Position numbers and translations under genes: made by a program
Part shown: positions 27,460 to 37,517 of the stretch, one piece after another
Layout of the letters: each line of letters starts with the position of its first letter
How positions within the stretch are numbered: the stretch's first letter is position 1
The notes under the pieces: model-generated
Databases searched by the model: none
The model's input: the letters and a program-made list of their open reading frames with translations, nothing else
What the model was told of the DNA's origin: nothing
From: an uncultured Muribaculaceae bacterium
GTDB taxonomy: Bacteria > Bacteroidota > Bacteroidia > Bacteroidales > Muribaculaceae
Length of the DNA: 52,264 bases
Assembly (NCBI GenBank): GCA_944321705.1
Contig: CALUMG010000016.1
Coordinates: forward strand, 1 to 52,264
Reading direction: 5' to 3'

Positions 27460-28038
27460 TCATTTATTTGAATATTTCCATTTGTCGAGGATGTCAAATA
27501 TTACCGGGCTTTCATTGTTGAAGTTTGCTTCCTTTGCATATATGTTCTCATCCCACTCTTTCCTCGACAACAAGTCATCAGACAACAATATTTCATCAGA
27601 ACTTTTATGAGGATAAATATTTCCTCCAAGATCAGTAAACTCAATAAGATAAGGCCTGTCGGGCGTAGAAGGGATGTATGATATCTTTAAAGTAATAGCA
27701 GTCCCCTCATCATTTTTCCATGACAAAGTGTATGATGAATTGCCATTCCGCACCATCTCTGTCTCGCTTATTGGAAAATAAAATTCATCAAGCACGGCAG
27801 CAGGATTCCCCTTGTAATGTATGACATTCTTCCCTTTATATAATCCATCATCCTCTTTATATGACCTGAGTATCATTAATGAACCTCCGGTAATTGGATC
27901 TATCATCAGCGTCTTGCACTTCTTTATGGCTTTTTCTTTTTTCATATATTTGCCATCCAATGAAACAATGTCATTTGAGTAAGCACAAAAAGGCACACTC
28001 AACAATAGCACGAGCAACGCATTAACTATTCTTTTCAT
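27460..28038 (-). CDS. Exported protein of unknown function
   Basis: Not recognised. The protein is 192 residues. It starts MKRIVNALLVLLLSVPFCAYSN, a clear Sec signal peptide likely cleaved near residue 21. There is no lipobox Cys at the right position, so it should be periplasmic. The mature part is mixed alpha/beta with many charged residues and no motif I can name. It begins 44 bp after the xseB stop on the same strand and may ride on the xseAB transcript. No terminator is obvious before the XerC/D gene. Confidence 0.7.
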   Translation of the reverse strand: MKRIVNALLVLLLSVPFCAYSNDIVSLDGKYMKKEKAIKKCKTLMIDPITGGSLMILRSYKEDDGLYKGKNVIHYKGNPAAVLDEFYFPISETEMVRNGNSSYTLSWKNDEGTAITLKISYIPSTPDRPYLIEFTDLGGNIYPHKSSDEILLSDDLLSRKEWDENIYAKEANFNNESPVIFDILDKWKYSNK

Positions 28039-28082
28039 GACCGATTAGCATTTAGTTCGATAATCAAGGTTATTCCCCAATT

Positions 28083-28295
28083 CTACTGTTGCGAGGATTC
28101 TATTTCCAATAGTATTTTTTTCAACTCTTCGTCGGTAGCCTGCAATTTCGACTTGCAAAACTTTAGCAACTCCAACGAACGCGAAGTGAGCGCCGACAGG
28201 TTGTCGATGCTGCACGAGTCGCTCTGCATCTCCCTTACTATTTTCTCCAATTCGGCAATAGCAGCCGAATAAGTCATTTTCTTCTCTTCTTCCAT
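28083..28295 (-). CDS. xseB: Exodeoxyribonuclease VII small subunit
   Basis: The 70-residue, all-helical protein has the family signature TYSAAIAELEKIVREMQSDSCSIDNLSALTSRSLELLKFCKSKL. It pairs with XseA to degrade single-stranded DNA. A second Met (28277, MTYSAA) is an equally plausible start. It lies 20 bp downstream of xseA. Confidence 0.94.
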   Translation of the reverse strand: MEEEKKMTYSAAIAELEKIVREMQSDSCSIDNLSALTSRSLELLKFCKSKLQATDEELKKILLEIESSQQ

Positions 28296-28315
28296 AAAAA
28301 TATGATGTTATTCTG

Positions 28316-29644
28316 TTATTGTATTTTTTCCACATTCACCTCTTCCACAAACGAGCCAAATGAGCCATCGGCAAGTTGCACCGAGACCTTGTCTCCTTTT
28401 TTCAGATTCGCAACCTTCGTCACTGCCTTGCCGTCAACCCTAACGATGGAGTATCCCCGGCGCAACGTGGCCATAGGCGACAATATCTCCACCTTGTCGT
28501 GCAATGCGTCCACATGCTGCCGCTCCCGTGCCATTATCTGCTTCTCGGCTTGCAAGATGGCCTGCCCGAAAGACTTCAACCTCTCGCCCGACCCCACTAT
28601 ACGGCCATGAACGGTTACCGGCAACGTGCGCAATATTGATTCCAGACGCGACATGCTCGACGACAACTTATTGGTCACAAGCAGCGGGATGTTGCCCGAA
28701 TAATAACTTAATTGCTGCGTAGCGCTGTTAACATATTCTTCTACCAATCTGGTTATTACATCGGCATAGCCCGAGATTCTGTCAAGCTCGCCAACTCCCC
28801 TGCCAATCAGCCATTCGGCTGCCGCAGTCGGAGTCTTCACCCTCACTCCTGCCACATAGTCAAGAACCGTCACGTCCCTGTCATGGCCTATGCCTACAAT
28901 CACGGGCAACGGGAACTGCGCCACATGCGATGCAAGCTGGTAATCGTCAAACGAATTCAAATCGGACGTAGAACCTCCACCCCTTATTATTACCACACAG
29001 TCAAAAGCATCTACATTATCGTTTATGCGATCAAGCGCGGCAAGGATTGTCGAAGACGTGGATGTTCCTTGCATCGTGGCAGGGAACAGGCATGTGTAAT
29101 ACTTCAATCCGTATGCATTGTTATGCAACTGGTTCATAAAATCGCCATAACCTGCCGCACCGGGAGCCGACACCACGGCTATGCGCTGCAACAGTGGAGG
29201 CACTGGCAAATGCTTGTTCATGTCCAATATCCCTTCTCGCTGCAAGCGCGCCAATATCTCCCGTCTCAGCCGCTCCATGTCGCCGAGCGTGTAAGAAGGG
29301 TCTATGTCGGTTATAATTACCGACAACCCGTATTGTTCATGATAATTCACGCTCGCCTCCACCATCACCTTAAGTCCGCTTTTCAAGTCCTGACCTGTCG
29401 CAGCGAGGAACTTTGCCCTTATCTCATGCACGCGACTCGCCCATATTATGCCCCTGACTTTAGCCACCGTGACTCCTGCCGCATTTTTCTCGACAAGCTC
29501 AAGATAGCAATGGCCTCCACGAAATGCCACGTCGCTCAAGTCGGCCACAATCCAACAGTTCTGCACCGACGGATTGGCAAGCAACCGCTTTATGCGATTA
29601 TTAAATTCATGAAGTGATATAGCTTTTGTTCCTTGTAATTCCAT
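28316..29644 (-). CDS. xseA: Exodeoxyribonuclease VII large subunit
   Basis: The protein is 442 residues. An N-terminal OB-fold (about 1-105, NCWIVADLSDVAFRGGHCYLEL) is followed by the nuclease domain (VVSAPGAAGYGDFMNQL, VIIRGGGSTSDLNSFDDYQLA, PLPVIVGIGHDRDVTVLDYVAG, KTPTAAAEWLI). A coiled-coil arm and C-terminal segment (MATLRRGYSIVRVDGKAV) follow. It acts with XseB on single-stranded DNA. It is divergent from ychF. Confidence 0.97.
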   Translation of the reverse strand: MELQGTKAISLHEFNNRIKRLLANPSVQNCWIVADLSDVAFRGGHCYLELVEKNAAGVTVAKVRGIIWASRVHEIRAKFLAATGQDLKSGLKVMVEASVNYHEQYGLSVIITDIDPSYTLGDMERLRREILARLQREGILDMNKHLPVPPLLQRIAVVSAPGAAGYGDFMNQLHNNAYGLKYYTCLFPATMQGTSTSSTILAALDRINDNVDAFDCVVIIRGGGSTSDLNSFDDYQLASHVAQFPLPVIVGIGHDRDVTVLDYVAGVRVKTPTAAAEWLIGRGVGELDRISGYADVITRLVEEYVNSATQQLSYYSGNIPLLVTNKLSSSMSRLESILRTLPVTVHGRIVGSGERLKSFGQAILQAEKQIMARERQHVDALHDKVEILSPMATLRRGYSIVRVDGKAVTKVANLKKGDKVSVQLADGSFGSFVEEVNVEKIQ

Positions 29645-29690
29645 CTATAATTACATAGTTGAATTAAACCGTAAAAAATAGTGTTGCCAC

Positions 29691-29708
29691 ATTCCTGGAT
29701 ACAGGAAT
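29691..29708. other. Short inverted repeat between xseA and ychF
   Basis: A perfect 7-bp inverted repeat (ATTCCTG at 29691-29697, CAGGAAT at 29702-29708) with a 4-bp gap lies about 50 bp upstream of xseA. No U-tract follows, so an operator-like site is possible. Confidence 0.3.
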
Positions 29709-29840
29709 CATGCGGCACAACCAATCAACCAAGATACAATATTCGGCAAAATTTGTCGAAAAAACAAACAAAAGGGAACTTAACCAACGTTTTCTCCCAC
29801 CTTTTCCGTTTCGGCACATGTCATATCCATTTATTATGAG

Positions 29841-29848
29841 TATCTTTG
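29841..29848 (+). promoter_or_regulatory. Promoter -7 box for ychF
   Basis: TATCTTTG is an exact TAnnTTTG match. Transcription would begin near 29855, giving a leader of about 65 nt to the ychF ATG at 29922. No strong -33 match. Confidence 0.55.
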
Positions 29849-29921
29849 CACAATCTTTTACACAGCCGCATGATGGCTGCATTACATTCATTTTCAACAT
29901 TAAGAATTTAAACAACCCGAT

Positions 29922-31025
29922 ATGGCACTTCAATGTGGTATAGTAGGTCTGCCCAATGTTGGCAAATCGACCTTGTTTAACTGCCTTTCAAATGCTAAGG
30001 CTCAATCAGCAAACTTCCCTTTCTGCACCATAGAACCAAACGTTGGCGTGATAACCGTGCCCGACGAACGTCTCAACAAGCTCGCCGAGATTGTACACCC
30101 ACAGAAAATAGTCCCTACTACCGTTGAAATAGTAGACATTGCAGGTCTGGTAAAAGGCGCATCAAAAGGCGAAGGCCTCGGCAACAAGTTCCTTGCAAAC
30201 ATCAGGGAAACCGATGCCATAATACATGTGTTGCGCTGCTTTGACGACGACAACATCACTCATGTTGACGGCTCGGTCGACCCGGTACGCGACAAGGAAA
30301 TCATCGATTACGAATTGCAACTGAAAGACCTTGAAACAATCGACAGTCGAATTGCAAAAGTTCAAAAACAGGCTCAAACGGGCGGTGACAAAAATGCAAA
30401 AATACAATATGAGGTATTAAGCCGCTACAAGGAAGCCCTCGAGCAAGGTAAAGCCGCACGCACAGTCACTTTTGAATCCAAGGATGAGCAGAAAATAGCC
30501 CACGACCTGTTCCTGCTGACGAGCAAGCCTGTCCTTTACGTCTGCAACGTCGACGACAAAAGCGCCGTCAACGGCAATAAATATGTCGATATGGTAAAAG
30601 AGGCAGTAAAAGAGGAAAATGCCGAGATACTTATCGTCGCTGCAAAAATAGAATCGGAAATAGCCGAATTCGACTCTTACGAAGACAAGCAAATGTTCCT
30701 CGAAGAAATAGGGTTGGAGGAGTCGGGCGTTAACCGCCTCATCAAGGCTGCCTACAAGCTGCTCGACCTCGAAACATTCCTCACTGCAGGACCGCAAGAA
30801 GTGCGGGCGTGGACATTCCGCAAGGGAAGCAAGGCTCCACAATGCGCAGGCGTGATACACAGCGACTTTGAAAAGGGTTTTATCCGTGCCGAAGTTATCA
30901 AATATGAGGATTACCTTGCATTAGGCAGTGAAGCTGCCGTCAAGGAAGCCGGTAAAATGTATGTCGAAGGAAAAGACTATATCGTCCAAGACGGCGACAT
31001 AATGCACTTCCGTTTTAACGTGTAA
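29922..31025 (+). CDS. ychF: Redox-regulated ATPase YchF
   Basis: The 367-residue Obg-family NTPase has P-loop GLPNVGKST, switch FCTIEPNVGVITVPDERL, G3 DIAGLVKGASKGEGLGN and an altered G4 (CNVDDKS instead of NKxD), which explains ATP preference in this family. A helical hairpin domain follows. The C-terminal TGS domain (QEVRAWTFRKGSKAPQCAGVIHSDFEKGFIRAEV) ends MHFRFNV. It associates with ribosomes and stress control. It is the first gene of a probable three-gene unit with the phosphopantetheinyl transferase (31-bp gap) and the C69 dipeptidase. Confidence 0.98.
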   Translation: MALQCGIVGLPNVGKSTLFNCLSNAKAQSANFPFCTIEPNVGVITVPDERLNKLAEIVHPQKIVPTTVEIVDIAGLVKGASKGEGLGNKFLANIRETDAIIHVLRCFDDDNITHVDGSVDPVRDKEIIDYELQLKDLETIDSRIAKVQKQAQTGGDKNAKIQYEVLSRYKEALEQGKAARTVTFESKDEQKIAHDLFLLTSKPVLYVCNVDDKSAVNGNKYVDMVKEAVKEENAEILIVAAKIESEIAEFDSYEDKQMFLEEIGLEESGVNRLIKAAYKLLDLETFLTAGPQEVRAWTFRKGSKAPQCAGVIHSDFEKGFIRAEVIKYEDYLALGSEAAVKEAGKMYVEGKDYIVQDGDIMHFRFNV

Positions 31026-31056
31026 TATTAACCTTGCAACGCCAAGCCTGCCCGAA

Positions 31057-31701
31057 ATGCCTTTATTTGACACGTTTCACCTTGAAGGTGCCAACATATA
31101 TTTGTGGATGCTCAATGAAACGCTCGATGAGCTTGTATCGGCATGCCGCAACAAAGGCATAACTCCCGATGATGACGCATTTACATGCAAGTCGGTCAAT
31201 CGAATCAGGGAAAAAATAGCCGAGCGATTGCTCCTGCAAGAGATATTCCACGACAACATTCGATTGAACCATGACACGAATGGAGCTCCGGTCATCGACA
31301 TTCCCGACACTTCCTTGTCAATCAGCCACACAGCCGGGTGGTTATGTATTGCCACGACTAATGGCGCGTGTAAAATGGGGATTGACATTGAAGTCTTCGA
31401 CAAACAAGTTCTCAGGGTTAGGCAAAAATTCCTGAATGCCGACGAACTGGATTGGATTCCGGCCGACGACTTGACGGCAAACTTGATGGCTTGGACGGCT
31501 AAAGAGGCTATCTACAAAGCCAATTCGACTCGCGGCACAAGCCTTTCCGGTGATATTGCTCTCGATTGTTTCATGCCAATAAACGACATGGCCACTAAAT
31601 ATAAAGGGCATGTATCCGGTGTCCACTGCTCTTTCGCCATTACATCGGAATGCAGGAACAATTTCATTTTATCACTGGCCTTTACAGTAGAAAAACAATA
31701 A
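31057..31701 (+). CDS. 4'-phosphopantetheinyl transferase (Sfp-type)
   Basis: The 214-residue protein has the family's two signature regions: MGIDIEVFDKQVLRVRQKFLN (Mg-binding Asp and Glu, about 107-111) and WTAKEAIYKA (about 146-155). The upstream SLSISHTAGWLC segment is also typical. It would transfer 4'-phosphopantetheine from CoA to a carrier-protein Ser. Whether it serves fatty-acid ACP or a secondary carrier is not evident. No carrier protein is encoded in the window. Confidence 0.92.
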   Translation: MPLFDTFHLEGANIYLWMLNETLDELVSACRNKGITPDDDAFTCKSVNRIREKIAERLLLQEIFHDNIRLNHDTNGAPVIDIPDTSLSISHTAGWLCIATTNGACKMGIDIEVFDKQVLRVRQKFLNADELDWIPADDLTANLMAWTAKEAIYKANSTRGTSLSGDIALDCFMPINDMATKYKGHVSGVHCSFAITSECRNNFILSLAFTVEKQ

Positions 31702-31715
31702 TAAAATACTTGCAA

Positions 31716-33383
31716 ATGAACTTTCAAAAATTTATCAAAATTCTGGCTGTGATAGCAATTCCGACAATTGCTTACACTCCTGCGGCCGATGCCTGCACAA
31801 GCCTTGTTGCCGGCAAGGATGCTACAGCCGACGGCTCAACGCTTGTCACTTATGCGGCCGACTCCCATGTCCTCTACGGATTCCTGCAACACTTGCCTGC
31901 CGCCGACCATAAAAAAGGCGACATGCGTGAAGTGCGCGAATGGGACACCAACAAGTTGCTCGGCTACATTCCCGAAGTGTCTCACACCTACTCTGTAATA
32001 GGCAACATGAACGAGCACCAAGTGACAATCGTGGAATCAACTTGGGGCGGATATCCCGAACTTGTGGACACCACGGGAATAATCGATTACGGTAGCCTTA
32101 TATACATCGCGTTGCAACGCAGCAAGACGGCTCGTGAAGCAATAAAAGTAATGACCGACCTTGTTGCCGAACATGGGTATTACAGCAGTGGAGAATCTTT
32201 CTCCATAGCCGACCCCGAGGAAGTATGGATTATGGACATGATAGGCAAAGGCGGACATGAAAAAGGTGCCGTATGGGCTGCCATCCGCATTCCTGACGAT
32301 TGCATTGCAGGCCATGCCAACTTCCCAAGAATACGCACAATACCGTTCGACGACAAAGAAAATTGCGTATATTCTCCCGACGTTGTCTCTTTTGCACGCA
32401 AAATGGGATACTACGAGGGAGATGACAAGGATTTTGATTTTGCAAAAGCCTACGCTCCCATCGACTTCAGCGCACTGCGTGGTTGCGAAGCTCGCGTATG
32501 GGCTTATTTCAATCGGTTTGCAACCGGAATCGACCGCTATTTGCCATACATCAACGGCAAGAAAGGTGCCGAGATAATGCCTTTGTATATCAAACCCGAC
32601 AAGAAAGTCGGCGTGCGCGACATGCAGAACATGATGCGCGACCATTTCGAAGGCACTCCTTTCGACATGACTCTTGATGCCGGTGCTACCGAATGGTGGG
32701 GAGTTCCTTACCGATACCGCCCCATGGATTTTGTCGTGGACAGCGTCACTTATTCTCAGGAACGCGCCATAGCCACGCAGCAGACAGGCTTCGTCCTCGT
32801 GTCGCAAATGCGTTCATGGCTTCCCGATGCCGTCGGGGGCATCCACTGGTTCGGTGTCGATGATGCCAACACGGCCGTTTTTGTCCCGATGTACTGCTCG
32901 ATGACCGAAGTGCCTAACAGCTACGATGTTGCAACTGGCGACATGTACACACTGAACTGGGAATCGGCCTTTTGGGTCAACAACTGGGTTGCTAATCAAG
33001 CCTACAACCGCTATTCGCTGATGATTGGCGACATTCGCAAAGTGCAAAATGCCTTGGAAGACAAATTTGAAACTGAACTTCCGGCTCTTGAGCAACAAGC
33101 TCTTGAATTGTACAAAAAATCGCCCGAAGAGGCTATCAAAATGCTCACAGGCTACTCGGTCGATGCTGCCGAATCGGCAACTCTTAGCTATAAGCAATTG
33201 GGCGAATATCTGTTCGTGAAATTCCTTGATGGAAATGTAAAGAAAGAAAAAGATGGCAAGTTCCTGCGCAACAAGGACGGATATCCCGAAAATCCCGATT
33301 TCCCGGGCTACACTCCCGAATACTACCGCTCGGTTGTCCGCTCATCGGGCGACCGACTCAAAGTAATACAACCCGAAGAATAA
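31716..33383 (+). CDS. Secreted C69-family dipeptidase
   Basis: The start at 31716 gives MNFQKFIKILAVIAIPTIAY, a proper signal peptide. The upstream in-frame start would overlap the transferase gene and bury the signal. After cleavage at ADA the mature enzyme starts with Cys27 (CTSLVAGKDATADGSTLVTYAADSH), the N-terminal nucleophile of peptidase family C69 (PepD-like). Conserved blocks include VTIVESTWGG, GESFSIADPEEVWIMDMIGKG, CIAGHANFPRIRT and NWESAFWVNNWVAN. Length is about 555 residues. It should cleave dipeptides in the periplasm. It ends just before a bidirectional terminator. Confidence 0.92.
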   Translation: MNFQKFIKILAVIAIPTIAYTPAADACTSLVAGKDATADGSTLVTYAADSHVLYGFLQHLPAADHKKGDMREVREWDTNKLLGYIPEVSHTYSVIGNMNEHQVTIVESTWGGYPELVDTTGIIDYGSLIYIALQRSKTAREAIKVMTDLVAEHGYYSSGESFSIADPEEVWIMDMIGKGGHEKGAVWAAIRIPDDCIAGHANFPRIRTIPFDDKENCVYSPDVVSFARKMGYYEGDDKDFDFAKAYAPIDFSALRGCEARVWAYFNRFATGIDRYLPYINGKKGAEIMPLYIKPDKKVGVRDMQNMMRDHFEGTPFDMTLDAGATEWWGVPYRYRPMDFVVDSVTYSQERAIATQQTGFVLVSQMRSWLPDAVGGIHWFGVDDANTAVFVPMYCSMTEVPNSYDVATGDMYTLNWESAFWVNNWVANQAYNRYSLMIGDIRKVQNALEDKFETELPALEQQALELYKKSPEEAIKMLTGYSVDAAESATLSYKQLGEYLFVKFLDGNVKKEKDGKFLRNKDGYPENPDFPGYTPEYYRSVVRSSGDRLKVIQPEE

Positions 33384-33406
33384 GATTTCAATAATCCTTA
33401 GTAGAA

Positions 33407-33448
33407 ATAACGTGCGCCCCGACACAATTGGAGCGCACATTATTTTTA
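33407..33448. terminator. Bidirectional terminator between dipeptidase and emrB
   Basis: Arms 33407-33418 and 33433-33444 pair over GTGCGC/GCGCAC plus AATAA/TTATT with one mismatch. A T run follows on the plus strand. It serves the two convergent genes. Confidence 0.75.
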
Positions 33449-33470
33449 TTAGCAATTATGTATTTCGAGT

Positions 33471-35071
33471 TTACACACTGTCTTCTCCGGTTCTTATTAT
33501 CGGGACTTTTATTGTCTTGTGGAATGGGATGAAGCACGATACAATAGCAATTACCAGTGTTATCACAAACAACCAACCCAATATCGACTTCAATGCCAAT
33601 AAGGTGCTTTGCTGTTGCAACACTCCATAGAGAGTATTTGTAGCCATTTGCATTGCCTCGTCAATGCCATGCCCTTGTCCCATGCTACTACTCAAAGTTG
33701 ACGTGTAACGCGATGCAGCAAGAGGGTCGAGCATGGTCATGTTTTCCGACAGTTGAACCATATACCTTTGTTGCAAATAATACAACAGATTACTATAAAA
33801 TGCCGAAGCGAAAACCGGAGCAAGCACGGCTCGGAATGATATAAGGAAGAACGCATTGGACAACAACAACTTCGGATTCAAATCTTCAACCGTGAAAAGA
33901 CCGAAAGCGGCAAGCAAGGTCAACATGCCAAGTCCTCTGAAGAATAACGGGACATACAACGATTCGTATGTGCTATCGGGAGAAACAGTAAAATACAAAA
34001 AACCGAAAAAGAATGTAAAACATGCCATGCCGGCACCTATCAAATACCTGAAACGCCAACGTTGCCACCTGAACCACCAGAAACATACCACACCACCAAG
34101 CACATATCCCGGCAACAGCCACACATACAACGTATAGGTGTGTGTATTATCCACTTGCAGTATGGTTGTCATATAACTACTCAGCAAAGACGTGGATGTG
34201 CTGAAAAACATCACGAGCATCATGTAGAAATATCCTAATATCGCTTTCCACTGGAACAACGGTTTTAGACTTACATACGGCTTGGGCGAATATAATTGCA
34301 TCCACACAAACAAAGCTATCAACAACGGTGCCACGACTATGTAAATGCACAAGCGTGACGACGCCATCCAGTCAAGGACTTTTCCATAGGTTACGACATA
34401 AGAAAGCATCAATATGCCAATGGCGATGATGAACATTTCCTGCACATGCAATTCTTTAATAGGAATGCCTTTCGACGGTCGATCGTGACGCATTACAACG
34501 ATTACCACAATTATCGTCAACACAAGCATCATCATCATGAAATAATACATGTACTTCCAATCATAATGATATGCAAGCAAGGCCGTGACCACCATTGACA
34601 ATTGCCTCCCCCGAACACCAGCGGATAAAAATAGGCATAAAACTCGCTGCGCACATCAGTCGGGCTGAAAACCAACTTTATACGTTGTATGACCCACAAC
34701 ATGATAAAACCTTTCAAGAATCCAATTACGAAACTTAAAAGCACCATTATGTCGGGACCCGACCTCGCACACACCCAGCTTAACAAAAATTGCAAAGTCA
34801 AGTCGACAAGCAACAGCGACTTACTTGAAAATGCATTAAGAATCTTAGGCACTATAGGATAAGCCACGGCCATGCCGGCTGCAGCGGCATAATATCCGAG
34901 CGTTATTTCTTCGGTATACATGCCCAATGTATTGGACACTTCCACCATGCTTCCGGTGTATGTGCCATTTATCATCGTGATAGGCAGCATTATGATGAAC
35001 ACTGAAACTATGGCCAACCAATCGGGAACCCATCGTCTCACGGGAATATCAAGTTGCTGGGCAGTCATCAT
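33471..35071 (-). pseudogene. EmrB-type MFS efflux transporter, frameshifted
   Basis: The first frame (35071 to about 34605) covers the N-terminal membrane segments: WVPDWLAIVSVFIIMLPITMINGTYTG, with FYAYFYPLVFGGG near its end. It then runs into an out-of-frame tail. The second frame (about 34615-33471) continues QLSMVVTALLAYHYDWKYMYYFM and the remaining membrane segments, ending TIKVPIIRTGEDSV. Restoring one base, most simply in the G-rich stretch read at 34606-34616, joins FGG to QLSMVV and gives a normal 14-helix drug:H+ antiporter of about 530 residues. As written the pump is truncated. The start overlaps the emrA stop (ATGA). It belongs to the marR-tolC-emrA-emrB operon. Confidence 0.87.
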
Positions 35072-36134
35072 TTCCTCAAGGCTTCAGTTTCAACCATCAT
35101 TCCTGCTCGCAGTAAAGCCATGTCATCGTCCGATACGTTGTCAAAATCAATGCGCACCGGAATCCTTTGTTGCACTTTCACAAAGTTGCCGGCAGAATTG
35201 TCGGTGGGAACCAACGAATATTTTGAACCTGTTGCTTCCGAAATCGCCGTGACATGTCCTAAAAACACTTTGCCCGGAACGCCGTCGACTTTTATACGCA
35301 CCTCTTGACCTATGTAAATGTTTGCAATCTGAGTCTCGCGATAATTGGCCGTAACCCATTTGTCGGTCTGTCTGACGAGATACGACAATGTTTGCCCGGC
35401 AGCCACATACTGGCCTGCTTCAAGAGTCCTACGTCCCATATATCCGTCATAAGGGGCAAGCACGACAGTGTAAGACATGTTCAAGTCGGCAAGATCGAGC
35501 GCGGCTTGCGCTCGCAAGATTCCGGCTTCCATGTTCACTTGTCTTTTACTTGTTTCCGCATATTGGGATTGTGCGGCATCCTTCTGCCGCAACAATGCTT
35601 CATAACGAGCTTTGGCTGCTTCATAGTTAGCCTTCATTTGCTCATACTGCTGACGTGGTACCGACTCATCGGCAAGCAGCCGCTCATATCGCAGATAATC
35701 TTGCTCGGCCTGCCATAATTTAGCTCTTGCCTCAGCGATATTGGCGTCTTGCTCGGCTATGTGCGACTCTGAAGTCTGAATGCCCAAATTCAACACATCA
35801 CGCGACCCGACGGCATCAAGCAATGCTGCTTGTGCTTCTTTCTGCTTTATGGCATATTCCCGGTTGTCGAGCACAAGCAAAGTATCGCCCTTGTGGACAT
35901 ATTGATGTTCATGGAAATATACTTTTTCTATATACCCGGCAACTCTTATGTTTATCGGGACCACATACTGGTCGATAAACGCGTCATTGGTCACTTCATA
36001 GTTTATATACCTCCAAAGTGATTTACCGTCCAAACCAATCCCGAAACAGCAATCAACAAACACACCGTGTTCAATATCACATTACGTCGACGACGCCTTA
36101 TAAGCCGTCTGTGCCTCAATTCCAACGTACTCAT
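35068..36134 (-). pseudogene. EmrA/HlyD-type membrane fusion protein, frameshifted near N-terminus
   Basis: An ATG at 36134 opens a 43-codon frame. It encodes a basic N-terminus (RHRRLIRRRRRN) and a membrane anchor (VILNTVCLLIAVSGLVWTV then NHF), and then stops at 36003. The periplasmic part is in another frame from about 36018. It has WRYINYEVTNDAFIDQYVVPINIRVAGYIEKV, a lipoyl-like half, a long coiled-coil hairpin, and the second half ending ETEALRK. Adding one T to the TTT run at 36015-36017 (minus sense) joins NHF directly to WRYINYEVTNDA, exactly as in intact homologues. Without it the adaptor has no membrane anchor. The gap to tolC upstream is 48 bp. Confidence 0.88.
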
Positions 36135-36182
36135 ATATACTTATTATACATCCTCTATTTTTCAATGTTTACATCACAAGAA

Positions 36183-37517
36183 TTACAGATTCCCCACGGC
36201 TCGTTGCAATTCATAATAAGTTAACACCACTTGCGTACGGGCTGTCGTAAGTTGCAACTCGGCATTCAAGCGCAAGTTGTCGGCATCAAGCAAATCGGTC
36301 AATATTGCAAGCTGGTTCAAATACCTGTTGCGCATGATTCTGTAATTCTCCTCGGGTTGCTTAACCGATAATTTCAAAGCTTCCACACGCTCAATTGCTT
36401 CGCCATGACGCAAATAAGCGTTCCTCACATTAATGCGTACCGACTGCTTCCTTTGTTCTTCCCTATTCTGTGTCAACAACAAGTTATGTCTTGCTTCCTT
36501 TACTTTATGCCTGTTACTGTAAAGCGATGAAAGCGAATATGTAAACGACAAACCTATATTCCATGTATTATTGTACATGTCTACCATCGTCCGCGCAATG
36601 GGCCGGGCCAAAGCATTAGCCGCATAAAGAGACAAGCGTGGCATGTAATCGGCCTTGGCGAGGGCGATGTTGTTACGCGCCTGCGCCGTGTGTTGTTGCA
36701 GCAACAACATGGACGGATCATTGAAATAAGCGCGCGTCACATAATCCTCATAACTTTCCAATTCATATACTTGTTTCAACAATGTCGTGTCAGGTCGTAA
36801 CAACAAGTTTTCGTCCAAGCCAAGCAATATGTCAAGTTGCTGAGACACGAGACGCATGTCATTCTCCGTTTGAACCAACGAAAGCCTATTATCGGTCAAT
36901 TGCATTTCGCTACGCAGCACGTCATTGTTGGTTATCACTCCTTCTTCCTTCAATCGGCGTATGTCTCTTAAACGGTGCTCCGATTCCTCAATATTCCGCA
37001 CCGACACAAAATGCTGCTTGTACAGGCTGAAAAGACTTAGATACTGCCGCAATAGCTCTATTTTCAAATCGGCTTCATCGCTTGCCGTCTGCAACGATGC
37101 GATTTCCCGGTCAATATCGGCACTTTTCATCTTGTATTTTATTCTTCCGCCTTCGTAAAGAGGTTGTGTGAAATCTATGGCATAATTTTGTTGCCAATCG
37201 GGAGTTTCAGGTCTCGTTGGATCAGACAAGCCTCTTTGAAACACTACCGGCTGACCTATGATGCCGGCTTGCAATCCTATCTCTATATTAGGCAACATTG
37301 ACATTCGCGCGGTCTTGCTTCGCTCGTCAGCTATTCTTTCTTGCAACCTATCGGCACTCAACTGTAAATTATTACTTACTCCAAGCTCAAATAATTGGGT
37401 AATGTTCAATTCCAAAGTGTCAGTAGCCGACACGACTTGTCCCGATGCATAAAAATTCATTGCCGCACACACAACAAGCAACGGCATGCACAAATTTTTA
37501 ATACGATTCAAATGCAT
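36183..37517 (-). CDS. TolC-family outer-membrane efflux protein
   Basis: The protein is 444 residues with an N-terminal signal peptide (IKNLCMPLLVVCAAMNFYASGQ). The duplicated coiled-coil outer membrane factor repeats follow: LELNITQLFELGVSNNLQLSADRLQ, NYAIDFTQPLYEGGRIKYKM, then NIGLSFTYSLSSLYSNRHKVKEARHNLLLTQ. It ends ELQRAVGNL. It would form the outer-membrane channel for the EmrAB pump. It is intact. It begins within the 3' end of marR (20-bp overlap in another frame), so translation is probably coupled. Confidence 0.93.
   Translation of the reverse strand: MHLNRIKNLCMPLLVVCAAMNFYASGQVVSATDTLELNITQLFELGVSNNLQLSADRLQERIADERSKTARMSMLPNIEIGLQAGIIGQPVVFQRGLSDPTRPETPDWQQNYAIDFTQPLYEGGRIKYKMKSADIDREIASLQTASDEADLKIELLRQYLSLFSLYKQHFVSVRNIEESEHRLRDIRRLKEEGVITNNDVLRSEMQLTDNRLSLVQTENDMRLVSQQLDILLGLDENLLLRPDTTLLKQVYELESYEDYVTRAYFNDPSMLLLQQHTAQARNNIALAKADYMPRLSLYAANALARPIARTMVDMYNNTWNIGLSFTYSLSSLYSNRHKVKEARHNLLLTQNREEQRKQSVRINVRNAYLRHGEAIERVEALKLSVKQPEENYRIMRNRYLNQLAILTDLLDADNLRLNAELQLTTARTQVVLTYYELQRAVGNL

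Noticed and set aside
29664..29933. Minus-strand open frame overlapping the ychF leader
   Set aside because: Composition is not protein-like, it overlaps the ychF promoter and start, and has no recognisable domain.
36003..36063. A second, compensating frameshift in emrA
   Set aside because: Careful re-reading of 36058-36070 shows the anchor is in frame with the ATG at 36134. Only one missing base (36015-36017) is needed. The GTG start at 36063 is an artefact of that shift.
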